Assembly: GCA_034435375.1 (NCBI GenBank)
Contig: DAOTXR010000052.1
Location: forward strand, 62,001 to 126,000
Source: DAOTXR01 sp034435375
GTDB lineage: Bacteria; Chloroflexota; Anaerolineae; Aggregatilineales; UBA3940
Length of the DNA stretch: 64,000 nt
Direction of reading: 5' to 3'
Part shown: in pieces, positions 33,497 through 42,975 of the stretch
How the letters are laid out: each line of letters starts with the position of its first letter
How positions within the stretch are numbered: position 1 is the first letter of the stretch
The notes under the pieces: model-generated
The model's input: the letters and a program-made list of their open reading frames with translations, nothing else
Databases searched by the model: none
Told to the model about the DNA's origin: nothing
Made by a program: the position numbers and the translations under genes

Positions 33497-34609
33497 TCAC
33501 CTGGTGGGATGTTGGCCTGCCAGGATGTCGGCGATCCGCTCGGCAGCATGACCATCGCCATAGGGTGAGATGGCGGTGGCCATTCTCTCATAGGCAGCAG
33601 GATTGTGCAGCAGTTCCTCTGTGGCAGCGGCGATGGTCTCGGTGTCCGTCCCCACCAACCGGGCTGTTCCTGCTTCGACGGCCTCCGGGCGCTCGGTTGT
33701 CTTGCGCATGACCAGCACTGGCTTGCCCAGCGCTGGGGCTTCTTCCTGTAGACCTCCCGAGTCGGTGAGCACCAGTGTGGAGCGTTTCATCAGGTGCGCA
33801 AAGTCGGGATAGGGCAACGGATCGATCAGGTGTATACGCTCGACACCGTTGAGGATTCGGTAGACTGGCGCCTGCACGTTGGGATTCAGATGCACGGGAT
33901 AAATCAAACGCACGTCAGAGTTGCGCACTGCAATCTGGCGCAGCGCGAGGCAGATGGCCTCGAAATCAGGGCCGAAACTCTCGCGCCGGTGGGCTGTGAC
34001 TAGGATCAGGCGTTCGCTGGGGTTGTCGAGCGGGATACCCAGGCGGAGCGTGTGAGGCTGGGCCACTGTCCACTGAAGCGCATCAATGACAGTATTGCCA
34101 GTAACGTGGATCGAACCAGGATCGGCGCCTTCGGCCAGCAGCGCCTCACGGGCTGTTTTGGTCGGGGCGAAGTTGTAGGTCGCCATTACACTGATCAGGT
34201 GACGGTTGATCTCCTCCGGGAAAGGGTTGTACATGTTGCGAGTCCGCAGTCCGGCTTCGACATGCCCCACTGGAGTGCGTAGGTAAAAGGCGGCCATGGC
34301 TGAAGCCATGGCTGTGGTGGTGTCGCCCTGAACCAGCACCACATCCGGTCCGACCTCCTCGATCACTTTGGAGACGCTCTGCAGTGCACGAGCAGTCAAG
34401 TCGGCCAGAGTCTGGCTGGGCTGCATCAGGTTGAGATCGTGATCGGGGTGAATGTGGAACCAGTCCAGCACTTGATCGAGCATCTGGCGATGCTGGGCTG
34501 TGACACATGTCACCAGGTCAAATTCGCTGCGTTCACTCAGCACTCGCACCAGCGGGGCCATCTTGATCGCCTCAGGGCGCGTGCCAAAAATCAGCAAAAC
34601 TCGGCGCAC
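33497..34609 (-). CDS. wecB: UDP-N-acetylglucosamine 2-epimerase (non-hydrolysing)
   Basis: A 370-residue GT-B-fold enzyme interconverting UDP-GlcNAc and UDP-ManNAc for cell-surface polysaccharide synthesis. It starts at GTG with GAGGGAA upstream. Diagnostic segments are LIFGTRPEAIKMAPL at the N-terminus, VQGDTTTAMA, GHVEAGLRT, FPEEINRHL and the C-terminal LTDSGGLQEEAPALGKPVLVMRKTTERPE. It is unlinked to a complete polysaccharide cluster, but glycosyltransferase and UDP-glucose dehydrogenase genes lie 3-7 kb away. Confidence 0.95.
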   Translation of the reverse strand: MRRVLLIFGTRPEAIKMAPLVRVLSERSEFDLVTCVTAQHRQMLDQVLDWFHIHPDHDLNLMQPSQTLADLTARALQSVSKVIEEVGPDVVLVQGDTTTAMASAMAAFYLRTPVGHVEAGLRTRNMYNPFPEEINRHLISVMATYNFAPTKTAREALLAEGADPGSIHVTGNTVIDALQWTVAQPHTLRLGIPLDNPSERLILVTAHRRESFGPDFEAICLALRQIAVRNSDVRLIYPVHLNPNVQAPVYRILNGVERIHLIDPLPYPDFAHLMKRSTLVLTDSGGLQEEAPALGKPVLVMRKTTERPEAVEAGTARLVGTDTETIAAATEELLHNPAAYERMATAISPYGDGHAAERIADILAGQHPTR

Positions 34610-34706
34610 GGAGTTCCCTCAAGTCATGTGTGGCCAGGCGGCCATGATAGATGGGTGAGTCACGAGTTGGCCGCAGGGCATCGTAGGCGGCTTGTCGGCT
34701 TCTGGC

Positions 34707-35870
34707 CTACGAAGAGGCGGGCGTATATGCCTGCCTGGCAGCATAGGCCCGCGCTGTGGCCACCCGCTCACCGATGGGAGGATGGCTATAGAGCAGGATC
34801 ACAACCCATGGATCGGGATCGGCTTCACCGAGGTTCTGGTTAGCTAGGCGCGTCATAGCATCGGCGAAGGCGAGCGGTTTGCCTGTCTTCTCAATCGCAT
34901 AGCGGTCAGCCATGCGTTCGCGCCAGCGCGAGAAGGCGTTGCCCACTGGCATCGCAATGAGGCCGATCATACCCAATACCAGCCCAAAGACTGGCATCCC
35001 GGCGGGGTCGGCGATGCCGTCCAACGCGAGCATGCCCACACTCCAGTTCAGCGCTAGGTGAGCGGCCAGGAAGCTGGCCAGTGTCAGAATGGCGTTGGTG
35101 GCAACCAGGAGCAGCATGTCATGGTGCACAACATGGGCTAGTTCGTGCGCCAGGATAGTTTCGATCTCATCGGCAGTGAACTGGTCCAGCAATGTGTCTC
35201 CCACGACGATCCGGCGCGTCGCACCCAACCCCAGGACGGCGGCGTTGGCGCTGCGGGTCTTGGTGCTCATGTCGAAACGAAACACGCCCTGGGCCTTCGT
35301 CCCAGCGCGTTCGACGAGCGACATCAGTCTCTGCGAAAGTTCCTCGTCTTCCAGGGGAGTGAACTTGTAGAACAGCGGTGCGATCAGGATGGGAGCCAGT
35401 GTGGAAAGGACAACGGTGAAGACCAACATCACACCGCCTGCATAGAGCCACCACAGGTCCGGCGCAACACGCAGCAGCCAGTAGACGATCTCCAGCACGG
35501 CCACCCCCAGCACTCCTGAGATCGCCAGTCCCTTGACTTCGTCGCCGATCCAGTTGATGAGAGTCTGAGTGCTCTGTTCGTAACGATGAGGCAGCACATA
35601 GCCGCTGTAGAACGAAAGTGGCAGGTCGATCAGAAAGTAAGGAAACCCGAAGCCCAGGGCGTAGAGAAGGATGCTTACAAATGAGCTGCGCGTGACATCG
35701 CCCAGCCAGTCCCGCAGACCCAGGTTCCAGCCAGTCACCACCCATGTCGCCAGATATGCGGCACCTAGCAGCAGATCCACCAGCAGCAGCCGTCGGTGGA
35801 TGCGTGCATATTCTTTAGCTTTCTGCTGCCGTTCTTTGTCCAATACAACAGAGCTTGGTTGGTCACTCAT
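34707..35870 (-). CDS. M48 family membrane metalloprotease (Ste24/CAAX-protease-like)
   Basis: 387 residues. The zinc motif HExxH lies in TILAHELAHVVHHD, and the third ligand is probably the Glu of RWRERMADRYAIE. Several membrane helices flank it: about 28-46, 64-84, 106-124, 143-166, and two after the active site (VATNAILTLASFLAAHLAL and FGLVLGMIGLIAMPV). The C-terminal SHPPIGERVA is typical of the family. Bacterial homologues act in membrane protein quality control. GTG and ATG are adjacent at the start; I chose ATG. Confidence 0.9.
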   Translation of the reverse strand: MSDQPSSVVLDKERQQKAKEYARIHRRLLLVDLLLGAAYLATWVVTGWNLGLRDWLGDVTRSSFVSILLYALGFGFPYFLIDLPLSFYSGYVLPHRYEQSTQTLINWIGDEVKGLAISGVLGVAVLEIVYWLLRVAPDLWWLYAGGVMLVFTVVLSTLAPILIAPLFYKFTPLEDEELSQRLMSLVERAGTKAQGVFRFDMSTKTRSANAAVLGLGATRRIVVGDTLLDQFTADEIETILAHELAHVVHHDMLLLVATNAILTLASFLAAHLALNWSVGMLALDGIADPAGMPVFGLVLGMIGLIAMPVGNAFSRWRERMADRYAIEKTGKPLAFADAMTRLANQNLGEADPDPWVVILLYSHPPIGERVATARAYAARQAYTPASS

Positions 35871-35967
35871 CACAGTGCACCTGAACTATCCTCAGCAGTC
35901 GAGGTCCCAAAGGGACAGTGTCAACTTTGTTCGGGTTATTTTGCCCTGGCAACTTTCACGTAGCGGA

Positions 35968-35996
35968 TTGTAGCCTACCGCTGGCTGTGGTACAAA
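35968..35996 (+). promoter_or_regulatory. Possible promoter of rqcH
   Basis: TTGTAG at 35968-35973 and TACAAA at 35991-35996 are 17 bases apart, 35 bases before the rqcH ATG. Confidence 0.45.
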
Positions 35997-36030
35997 CCAT
36001 CTGAAGGACTGTGGGCAAAATGGAGGGGAC

Positions 36031-37725
36031 ATGTACGTCGATGCAATAACGGTTGCTGCGTTATCCGATGAGCTAAACGAGAAACTTGTGGGCGGGCGAG
36101 TCCAATCGGTAGTTGAGGTGGACGATCAGTCTCTTGGGATGGAAATTTATGCCAATAGACAACGGCATTACCTGCTGATGAGCATTGATCCGCGAACCTC
36201 GCGCTGCCACCTGGTGCCGGACAAGCTGCGCCGGGGCACATCGCACGCCTCACCTCTGGGTCTGCTGATGCGCAAGTATGTGGAGGGGGCGCGGCTGAAT
36301 GCAGTGCGACAGCCTGCCTGGGAGCGCATCCTGCATCTGGATTTCTCTGGCGACAATGGCGACACGCGGCTGATTGTCGAGATGATGGACCGCCGCAGCA
36401 ACATTGTCCTCACCGTCGAGGGCGACATCTTGGATTGTTTCAAGCGTGTAGGCGCCTATCAGAATCGCTACCGGGTTCTTTTGCCTGGCAAGCCCTATGT
36501 ACCCCCTCCACTGCAACCTAAGGTGCGGCCCGAAGATGTCACACTGTCTATGCTCAGCACCCTCCTCAGGCAAGGTCAGAATATGTCGGTGTGGCGCATC
36601 CTAGTCGACAACATCAATGGGATCAGTCCACTGTTTGCTCGTGAGATCGTGTACTTTGCGTCCGGCGACACCGAGGCGCCTGCCTTTGACGTGTCGGCAG
36701 CTATGATCCACGCGGCATTCGTGCAGCGCTTGGCTGAAGTGCGATCCCGCCGATGGTCGCCATGTGTTGTTCCGACAGAAGGGGGCAAGGGTTATATAGC
36801 CTTCGCTGCTTATTGCCTGACTCATCTGGAGGGCTGGCGTCCGGTGAGCAGCATCAGCGAGGCAATGTGGACCTACTTCGGCGCACCGGTGGGGCCGCAG
36901 GCATATGACTCTGGCAAGCAGCACGTGCAGGCACAGATCGACAGAATGCTGGACCGAATGCAGCGTAAGCTGGCATCGCTGAAACGGCAGACGGCAGACA
37001 ATGAGGAGCTTGAGCGCCTACGTCAGCAGGGGGAGCTGTTGCTGGCCTATGGCTCCACACTCAGGCCAGGGCAGACAGTCCTCCACGCCCAGTACGACCC
37101 GGAGGGACCGATGCTGGAAATCGGGATCGATCCTCGGTTATCTTACAGCGAGAATGCACAGAAATACTTTGAAAGGTACGAGAAGGGGAAACGGGCTGCC
37201 GCCGACGTCCCCAGGCGCATAGCAGACGTGCGGCGCGAGGTCGAATACTTGAAGCAACTTGCCACCGACCTGGCTCTGGCCGAGAGCTGGCCGGAGATCG
37301 ATGCGGTGCGCGAGGCGCTTCAGGTTGCAGGTTACTGGCAAGGAAGTCCTCATAAGACTCCTCGCAGCGGCAAGCCGGGCATCCGACGCTTTACGACCGA
37401 GGATGGGTTCTTAATCCTGGTAGGACGCAACGCTGAACAGAATCACTTGTTGCTCACCGAGCGATCGGTTGGGGAAGATCTGTGGGTACACGCCCGCGAT
37501 GTTGCGGGGAGCCATGTAATTATCAAAAACGATGGTCGCCCGATCCCAGATTCGGTGATCCAGCGTGCTGCTGAACTTGCCGCCTACTACTCGGCGGGGC
37601 AAGGCAATGCTCTGGTCGACGTAGATGTCACGGAACGCCGTCATGTGCGTCCGATCAAAGGAGGGCGGCCTGGTATGGTGACATACAAAAACGAGCGGAC
37701 GGTGCGCGTCCGGCCCCGCAAGTAA
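36031..37725 (+). CDS. rqcH: Ribosome quality control factor RqcH (NFACT protein)
   Basis: 564 residues with GGAGGGG before the ATG. The NFACT-N domain opens MYVDAITVAALSDEL and includes DPRTSRCHLV. A coiled-coil middle (about 305-345 and 385-425, MLDRMQRKLASLKRQTADNEE) is followed by an NFACT-R domain (about 450-540) with LVGRNAEQNHLL and DLWVHARDVAGSHVII. RqcH binds stalled 50S subunits and recruits tRNA-Ala for C-terminal alanine tailing of stuck peptides. It was formerly annotated as a fibronectin-binding protein. The gene has its own candidate promoter. Confidence 0.93.
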   Translation: MYVDAITVAALSDELNEKLVGGRVQSVVEVDDQSLGMEIYANRQRHYLLMSIDPRTSRCHLVPDKLRRGTSHASPLGLLMRKYVEGARLNAVRQPAWERILHLDFSGDNGDTRLIVEMMDRRSNIVLTVEGDILDCFKRVGAYQNRYRVLLPGKPYVPPPLQPKVRPEDVTLSMLSTLLRQGQNMSVWRILVDNINGISPLFAREIVYFASGDTEAPAFDVSAAMIHAAFVQRLAEVRSRRWSPCVVPTEGGKGYIAFAAYCLTHLEGWRPVSSISEAMWTYFGAPVGPQAYDSGKQHVQAQIDRMLDRMQRKLASLKRQTADNEELERLRQQGELLLAYGSTLRPGQTVLHAQYDPEGPMLEIGIDPRLSYSENAQKYFERYEKGKRAAADVPRRIADVRREVEYLKQLATDLALAESWPEIDAVREALQVAGYWQGSPHKTPRSGKPGIRRFTTEDGFLILVGRNAEQNHLLLTERSVGEDLWVHARDVAGSHVIIKNDGRPIPDSVIQRAAELAAYYSAGQGNALVDVDVTERRHVRPIKGGRPGMVTYKNERTVRVRPRK

Positions 37726-37743
37726 CCAATGCGGGCCATGCGT

Positions 37744-38970
37744 TTACCTGGAATAGATCGCATCAACCTTAGGGATGATCACCGACCAGTCGTAGTACTC
37801 ATGGACCAGCGACGCTGCAGCGGCCCCCAGTGCTCTGCGGCGTGCTTCGTCTCTAAGCAGGTTCACTACCGCTGTGGCGAAATCAGCAGCTGAGTCGGCC
37901 AGGATCAGGTGTTTCTCCTCTTGCACATCAAAACCTTCAGCCCCCACCCGCGTGCTGACAATCGCCCGACCCATAGCCATAGCCTCAAGCAGCTTGAGGC
38001 GCGTCCCGCTGCCCATACGTAGCGGCGCGACGTATACATCTGTCGCATCGAGGTAGGGTTGGATATCGGGGACTTCGCCGGTCAAAGTGACACCTGGCTG
38101 CCCTGTCAGCACATCCAACCGAGCGTGGGGATTCTTGCCGACGACAGTGAAATGAGCCTCAGGTACAATCTCGCGGATACGCGGCAGAATGTCCTGGGCG
38201 AACCACAGCACCGCGTCAATGTTGGGGCGAAAGTCCATCTTGCCGGTGAACACAAGTGAGGGGCGCAGAATATTGGCTGCGACTTGGCGGCCAGGCTGGT
38301 AGGCAGCGGTGTCAATAGCGTTAGGAGCAACCGTGATGGGAGTTTCCTGCCGCAGTTGAGCCAGCTTATAGGCATCTGTAGTGGAGCAAGCCAGGATGTG
38401 ATCGACGGATAGGCAGATGAGCGACTCCAGACGCTCCAGGCGGTTGGCCTGGATAAACGAGTAAATTGCCTGCGGCAGTCTGTTGAGGCTGCGTATGTCT
38501 TGCTGGGCGATGCGCCGCTGTAGTGCATATTCGGCGTTGTGCGCGTCGTAGATCAACAGCGTGTCGGGGGTGTGGTCCAAAATGAACTGCCACACAGGTT
38601 GCAGGTAAGTCGCCATCTCGATGCCCTCGAAATGGATCACGTCAAAGGAGTGCTGGGTCAGCAACCTGCGCAGTGCTTCCAGGAATGTCGGGGACCACAA
38701 CCTACGAGCCATGTCGGCGCGGCCCACGCACAGGTCGAACAGTCGCTGTCCCATCGAACGAGCCGGTACAGGGATGGCGACAATTGGGTCGCACAGGGCA
38801 GCGAGCGGCGTCTGCTGGTAGGCCGGCTGGCCTGGCTCTGCGAAAGACAACAAAGCGATCTGATGGCCACGGTGTGCCAGCCCATTGATCAGTCCAAAGT
38901 TGCGCAGGGCTGTGCCTTGATGAGGCGGGTAGGGCAGCTGAGGGGTCAGAAAGAGAATGCGCTTGCTCAT
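37744..38970 (-). CDS. Glycosyltransferase, GT4-like
   Basis: 408 residues of GT-B fold. The N-terminal Rossmann domain opens LFLTPQLPYPPHQGTALRNFGLI and includes VIHFEGIEMA and LIYDAHNAEY. The donor-binding domain has LVFTGKMDFRPNID, and the E-x7-E-like region is APLRMGSGTRLKLLEAMAMG. This pattern resembles exopolysaccharide sugar transferases of the PEP-CTERM/EpsH-linked type. The donor and acceptor are unknown. Its start overlaps the stop of the preceding glycosyltransferase gene by 4 bases, so the two are translationally coupled and probably act in one glycan pathway. Confidence 0.88.
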   Translation of the reverse strand: MSKRILFLTPQLPYPPHQGTALRNFGLINGLAHRGHQIALLSFAEPGQPAYQQTPLAALCDPIVAIPVPARSMGQRLFDLCVGRADMARRLWSPTFLEALRRLLTQHSFDVIHFEGIEMATYLQPVWQFILDHTPDTLLIYDAHNAEYALQRRIAQQDIRSLNRLPQAIYSFIQANRLERLESLICLSVDHILACSTTDAYKLAQLRQETPITVAPNAIDTAAYQPGRQVAANILRPSLVFTGKMDFRPNIDAVLWFAQDILPRIREIVPEAHFTVVGKNPHARLDVLTGQPGVTLTGEVPDIQPYLDATDVYVAPLRMGSGTRLKLLEAMAMGRAIVSTRVGAEGFDVQEEKHLILADSAADFATAVVNLLRDEARRRALGAAAASLVHEYYDWSVIIPKVDAIYSR

Positions 38971-40082
38971 TGCCTCTCCAGTGTATAGTGGTAAATGGCG
39001 AGTGTCTGATAGGCTGTCTTGTGCCAGCTAAACTGTGCAGCCTGCTCCAGCCCGCGTTGACGCAGGTTGGCTGCCAGCGCCGTATCGGTCAGCACATGGT
39101 ATAGCGCATCAGCAATGCTGGCAGGATCATCGGGGTTGACCAACAGGCCGGCATCGCCCACCACTTCGGGCAGCGACGCCCGGTTAGCGACGACCACTGG
39201 CGTGCCGCAGGCCATTGCTTCGAGCGGTGGCAGCCCGAAACCTTCATAAAACGAGGGCAGGCAGAAAACCATCGCGCCACTATAGAGGGGCGGCAGCTCA
39301 TCGTGGGGGATATCCTCCAGCCACATGACGTGATCGTCCAGCCCGAGCTGTGCACTCAGCGCAAAGGTCTCTTCGAAGAGCCAGCCCCGTCTTCCGGCCA
39401 GAATCAGAGGAGGGGCATCGGGCAGGTCCACACGCAGCAATGCATAAGCTCTCAGTAGACCACCGATATTCTTGCGTGGCTCGAAGGTGCTCACGAAAAG
39501 GATGTATTCAGCAGGCAGCCCGTATCTTGCGCGGGTACGGGCCACATCGTCAGCTGAGGCCGGGCGAAAATGCTCACTGGCTGCCTCTAACACCGTGCTG
39601 ACCTTGTCGGCAGGCACATCAAGTTTGGCGATCACGTCGGCGCGGGTGGCCTCTGACACAGCAATGATGTGGTCAGCTCGCCTCACAGCAGCCTGAATCT
39701 GACCGTGGTAGTAATGACGGCTGTCTGCTGTCAGGAACTCAGGATAGTATAGGAACGCCAGGTCGTGGATGGTGATCACCGCACGGTGAACTCCATCCCA
39801 CGGTGGGATGAAGTCTGGGCTGTGCAGCAGATCGAGCCGCAGCGGCGCGATCTCAACGGCTAGGGCCAGCCGTTCCAGACGGTGATGGGCGGGAGTCCAG
39901 CATGCAACGCGCCGTTGATGGGGCGCTGATGCCAGAGTGCGTCGATCTTTGCGGCTGTGCAGGATGAGGAATTCGTCGTCCGTGCCGATCTGGGCAAGCT
40001 CGCGGATCAGGTGCTGAGTATATTGGGCGATGCCGGCCTGCGAGTAATAAGTCAGGCGGGCATCAATGCCGATGCGAGCCAT
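38967..40082 (-). CDS. Glycosyltransferase, GT4 family
   Basis: 371 residues starting at the ATG at 40082, with GAGGGAA upstream. The N-terminal domain has MARIGIDARLTYYSQAGIAQYTQHLI, typical of mannosyl/rhamnosyl GT4 enzymes, and ITIHDLAFLYYPE. The C-terminal domain has LFVSTFEPRKNIGGLLRAY and the donor-binding signature CLPSFYEGFGLPPLEAMACGTPVV. It is the first gene of a two-gene operon with the next glycosyltransferase and is divergent from UDP-glucose dehydrogenase, suggesting a shared role in surface polysaccharide synthesis. Confidence 0.92.
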   Translation of the reverse strand: MARIGIDARLTYYSQAGIAQYTQHLIRELAQIGTDDEFLILHSRKDRRTLASAPHQRRVACWTPAHHRLERLALAVEIAPLRLDLLHSPDFIPPWDGVHRAVITIHDLAFLYYPEFLTADSRHYYHGQIQAAVRRADHIIAVSEATRADVIAKLDVPADKVSTVLEAASEHFRPASADDVARTRARYGLPAEYILFVSTFEPRKNIGGLLRAYALLRVDLPDAPPLILAGRRGWLFEETFALSAQLGLDDHVMWLEDIPHDELPPLYSGAMVFCLPSFYEGFGLPPLEAMACGTPVVVANRASLPEVVGDAGLLVNPDDPASIADALYHVLTDTALAANLRQRGLEQAAQFSWHKTAYQTLAIYHYTLERQ

Positions 40083-40303
40083 AGGTTCCCTCTGAACCTC
40101 ACTGTCTAGTGCTGCACGGTCAGTATACCGTTGCGTAGCAGGGAGTCCAAGCGAGGATAACCGTCTGCTTTCCGTCTGCGATGTGTAAATTGCCCGCTTA
40201 GGCAAACCACACGATTTAGGGTACACTACGCGCCGCACGCTGGCAGGATGTGCCTGCAAGGGTGTATCCCCTTTGAAAACCCATAAGTGAGGTCTTGAGC
40301 ACC

Positions 40304-41629
40304 ATGAAGAACATCGCTGTCATCGGTGTTGGCTACGTCGGTCTGGTGACTGGCACATGCTTTGCCGATCTGGGGAACAAGGTAGTGGCGCTGGACATCA
40401 GTGAGACGAAGGTCGAGAACCTGAAGCGAGGCGTCATGCCCATCTTCGAACCTGGCCTAGCGGAAGTGGTATCCCGCAATGTCGCTGCTGGGCGGCTAAG
40501 CTTCACCACCTCGTACCAGGAGGCGCTCCAGGATGCCGAGTTTGTCTTTATCTGCGTGGGCACTCCCTCCGGTGTGGATGGCGAGGCTGATCTCCAGTAT
40601 GTGCGCCAGACTGCCGAGTCGATTGCTGAGGTGATGGATCACGATTTGATCATCGTCAACAAATCCACGGTTCCGGTGGGCACTGGGGACTGGGTGGCCG
40701 AGATTGTCAAGGAGGCGCAGCCCAAGCCAATCCCATTCTCAGTTGTCTCCTGTCCCGAGTTTCTGCGTGAAGGTTCGGCGCTGCGTGACTTCATGAACCC
40801 CGACCGGATCGTGCTCGGATCGTTGAGCCAGGAAGCTGCCGACAGAGTCGCTCAGCTTCACTTGCCTTTGCGTGCACCGATCATTGTCACCGACCTGCGC
40901 ACAGCAGAGATGATCAAGTACGCCTCGAATGCTTTTCTGGCGACCAAAATCTCCTTTATCAACGAGATTGCCAACATCTGCGAGGCCCTGGGCGCGGATG
41001 TAAAAGAAGTAGCCGTCGGCATGGGCGCTGACCGCCGCATCGGCCCCATGTTCCTCGACGCGGGGGTCGGCTTCGGCGGCTCGTGCTTTCCCAAGGACGT
41101 GTTGGCGCTTAAGCACATGGCAACCGTCCAGGGCAAACACCCCCAACTACTCCAGGCCGTGATGGACATCAACAGCTTCCAACGTCGGCAGGTGATCATT
41201 AAGCTGCGCGAGTTGCTTGGTGATGATCTTTCGGGCAAGACAATCGGTCTGTTGGGACTGGCTTTCAAACCCAACACAGACGATATGCGCGATGCTCCTT
41301 CGATTAGCATCTATGAGATGTTGACCCAGGCTGGCGCACACGTTAAGGGCTACGACCCTGTCTCAATGGAGGTAGCCAAACAAGTGATCCCAGGCATCGA
41401 GCTTTGCCGCAATGCCTACGAGGTTGCGGATGGCTGTGATGCCTTGGTGATTGTGACCGAATGGAACGAGTTCAAACAACTGGATATGATTCGTATCAGG
41501 CAGCTCATGCGCCAGCCGATGATCGTCGATGGCCGGAATATCTACGACCCAGTGGCGATGACGGGGTATGGCTTTCGGTATCGCGGCTTTGGCCGTGGCT
41601 ACGATGGGGTGACTGTGGAAGAGGTCTGA
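40304..41629 (+). CDS. ugd: UDP-glucose 6-dehydrogenase
   Basis: 441 residues from the ATG at 40304. It oxidises UDP-glucose to UDP-glucuronate with two NAD+, supplying precursor for acidic polysaccharides. The N-terminal NAD motif is IAVIGVGYVGLVTGTCFA. The central segment includes SCPEFLREGSAL, EMIKYASNAFLATKISF and the catalytic Cys in GVGFGGSCFPKD. The C-terminal UDP-binding domain has GLAFKPNTDDMRDAPSI. It heads an operon with two M16 peptidase genes, acpS and a lipoprotein gene; the next ATG overlaps its stop codon. Confidence 0.96.
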   Translation: MKNIAVIGVGYVGLVTGTCFADLGNKVVALDISETKVENLKRGVMPIFEPGLAEVVSRNVAAGRLSFTTSYQEALQDAEFVFICVGTPSGVDGEADLQYVRQTAESIAEVMDHDLIIVNKSTVPVGTGDWVAEIVKEAQPKPIPFSVVSCPEFLREGSALRDFMNPDRIVLGSLSQEAADRVAQLHLPLRAPIIVTDLRTAEMIKYASNAFLATKISFINEIANICEALGADVKEVAVGMGADRRIGPMFLDAGVGFGGSCFPKDVLALKHMATVQGKHPQLLQAVMDINSFQRRQVIIKLRELLGDDLSGKTIGLLGLAFKPNTDDMRDAPSISIYEMLTQAGAHVKGYDPVSMEVAKQVIPGIELCRNAYEVADGCDALVIVTEWNEFKQLDMIRIRQLMRQPMIVDGRNIYDPVAMTGYGFRYRGFGRGYDGVTVEEV

Positions 41630-42975
41630 TGATCGAGTCGTGGCAAAAAGGGGTGGAGGCAGAATTGCAGAACGGCGTCCTGAGGACAAAACTGTCGAAC
41701 GGCCTGACGGTCCTGGTCAGGCCGATGCACCACGCGCCAGTGGCGACCTTCTGGGTGTGGTACCGTGTTGGCAGCCGCAACGAGGTGCCGGGCATCACCG
41801 GGGCATCGCATTGGGTTGAACACATGCAGTTCAAGGGCACGCCCAAGTATCCGGCATCGATGCTCGATCAGTTAATTTCGCGTGAGGGTGGGGCGTGGAA
41901 CGCCATGACCTCCCACGATTGGACAACATACTACGAAGTCATGCCCGCCAGCAAGATCGACCTTGGGCTGGACCTGGAGGCCGATCGGATGGTCAATTCA
42001 GCCTTTGACCCAGAGGCAGTCGAATCGGAGCGCACGGTGATTCTCTCGGAACGCAGCGGCTCGGAGAACTCCCCTGTTTGGCTTCTCTACGAAGAGATGC
42101 TGGGCGTGTCCTTCCGTGTGCATCCTTATCGTACAGTGGTCATTGGTGAGCGTGTCGATCTTGAGACGATGTCGCGCTCCGACCTGTACAGTCACTACCG
42201 ACGTTACTATGTCCCTAATAACGCGACGGTGGTCCTGGTGGGTGACGTGGATGCAGATCAGGCGCTTGGCAAGATCGAGGCGCTGTTCGGCAACATTCCT
42301 GCCGGCGATCCGCTGCCCGATGTCCATCGCCCTGAACCACCTCAATATGGGGAGCGCCGGGTGACAGTCCACCGCGAGGGCCATACGGCGTTTGTGAGCA
42401 TGGCGTACCGGGCTTACGAGGTCACTCATCCTGACTTTTTTGCATTGGGGATACTGGATAGCATTCTGGCCGGGGCCACCAGTCTGAACTTCATGGGGAC
42501 TGCCCATACCTCGAACAAGACTTCGCGTCTGTACCGGGCGCTGGTCGAGCGTGAACTGGCTGCTGGAATCGATGCTGACCTGGCCGCAACTATTGATCCT
42601 TACCTGTATAGTATCACTGCGACAGTGCGCGAGGGTCATACACCCCAAGAGGTCGAGGATGCACTTACCGCTGAGTTTGAGCGTGTTGCCAGAGGGGATA
42701 TCACTGAAGAAGAGTTTGAGAAAGCTCGTAAACAGGCCAAGGCGCTCTTTGCTTATGACAGCGAGAGTGTCTCCAGCCAGGGGTTTTGGTTGGGCTTTGC
42801 CGAGACATTGGTAGGCGATTATAGGTGGTTTGGTGACTACCTGGGTCGGATGATGGCGGTAACCCTGGACGACGTGCGGCGTGTGGCGGCTGACGTTTTT
42901 CAGCCGACGCGGCGTGTAGTTGGCTGGTATATTCCCACTGGGGGTGGCCCTCAGGATAGCGAAGAGATGGAGTGA
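41629..42975 (+). CDS. M16 family zinc peptidase, catalytic subunit
   Basis: 448 residues. The ATG overlaps the ugd stop (TGATG). The inverted zinc motif HxxEH is intact as His61-Trp-Val-Glu64-His65 in GASHWVEHMQFKG, and a downstream Glu in the ESERTVILSE region is the likely third ligand. Two M16 halves are recognisable (about 15-220 and 230-440). The next gene encodes a partner lacking the zinc motif, so the functional enzyme is probably a heterodimer like mitochondrial processing peptidase-type M16B proteins. The substrate is unknown; there is no signal peptide. Confidence 0.93.
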   Translation: MIESWQKGVEAELQNGVLRTKLSNGLTVLVRPMHHAPVATFWVWYRVGSRNEVPGITGASHWVEHMQFKGTPKYPASMLDQLISREGGAWNAMTSHDWTTYYEVMPASKIDLGLDLEADRMVNSAFDPEAVESERTVILSERSGSENSPVWLLYEEMLGVSFRVHPYRTVVIGERVDLETMSRSDLYSHYRRYYVPNNATVVLVGDVDADQALGKIEALFGNIPAGDPLPDVHRPEPPQYGERRVTVHREGHTAFVSMAYRAYEVTHPDFFALGILDSILAGATSLNFMGTAHTSNKTSRLYRALVERELAAGIDADLAATIDPYLYSITATVREGHTPQEVEDALTAEFERVARGDITEEEFEKARKQAKALFAYDSESVSSQGFWLGFAETLVGDYRWFGDYLGRMMAVTLDDVRRVAADVFQPTRRVVGWYIPTGGGPQDSEEME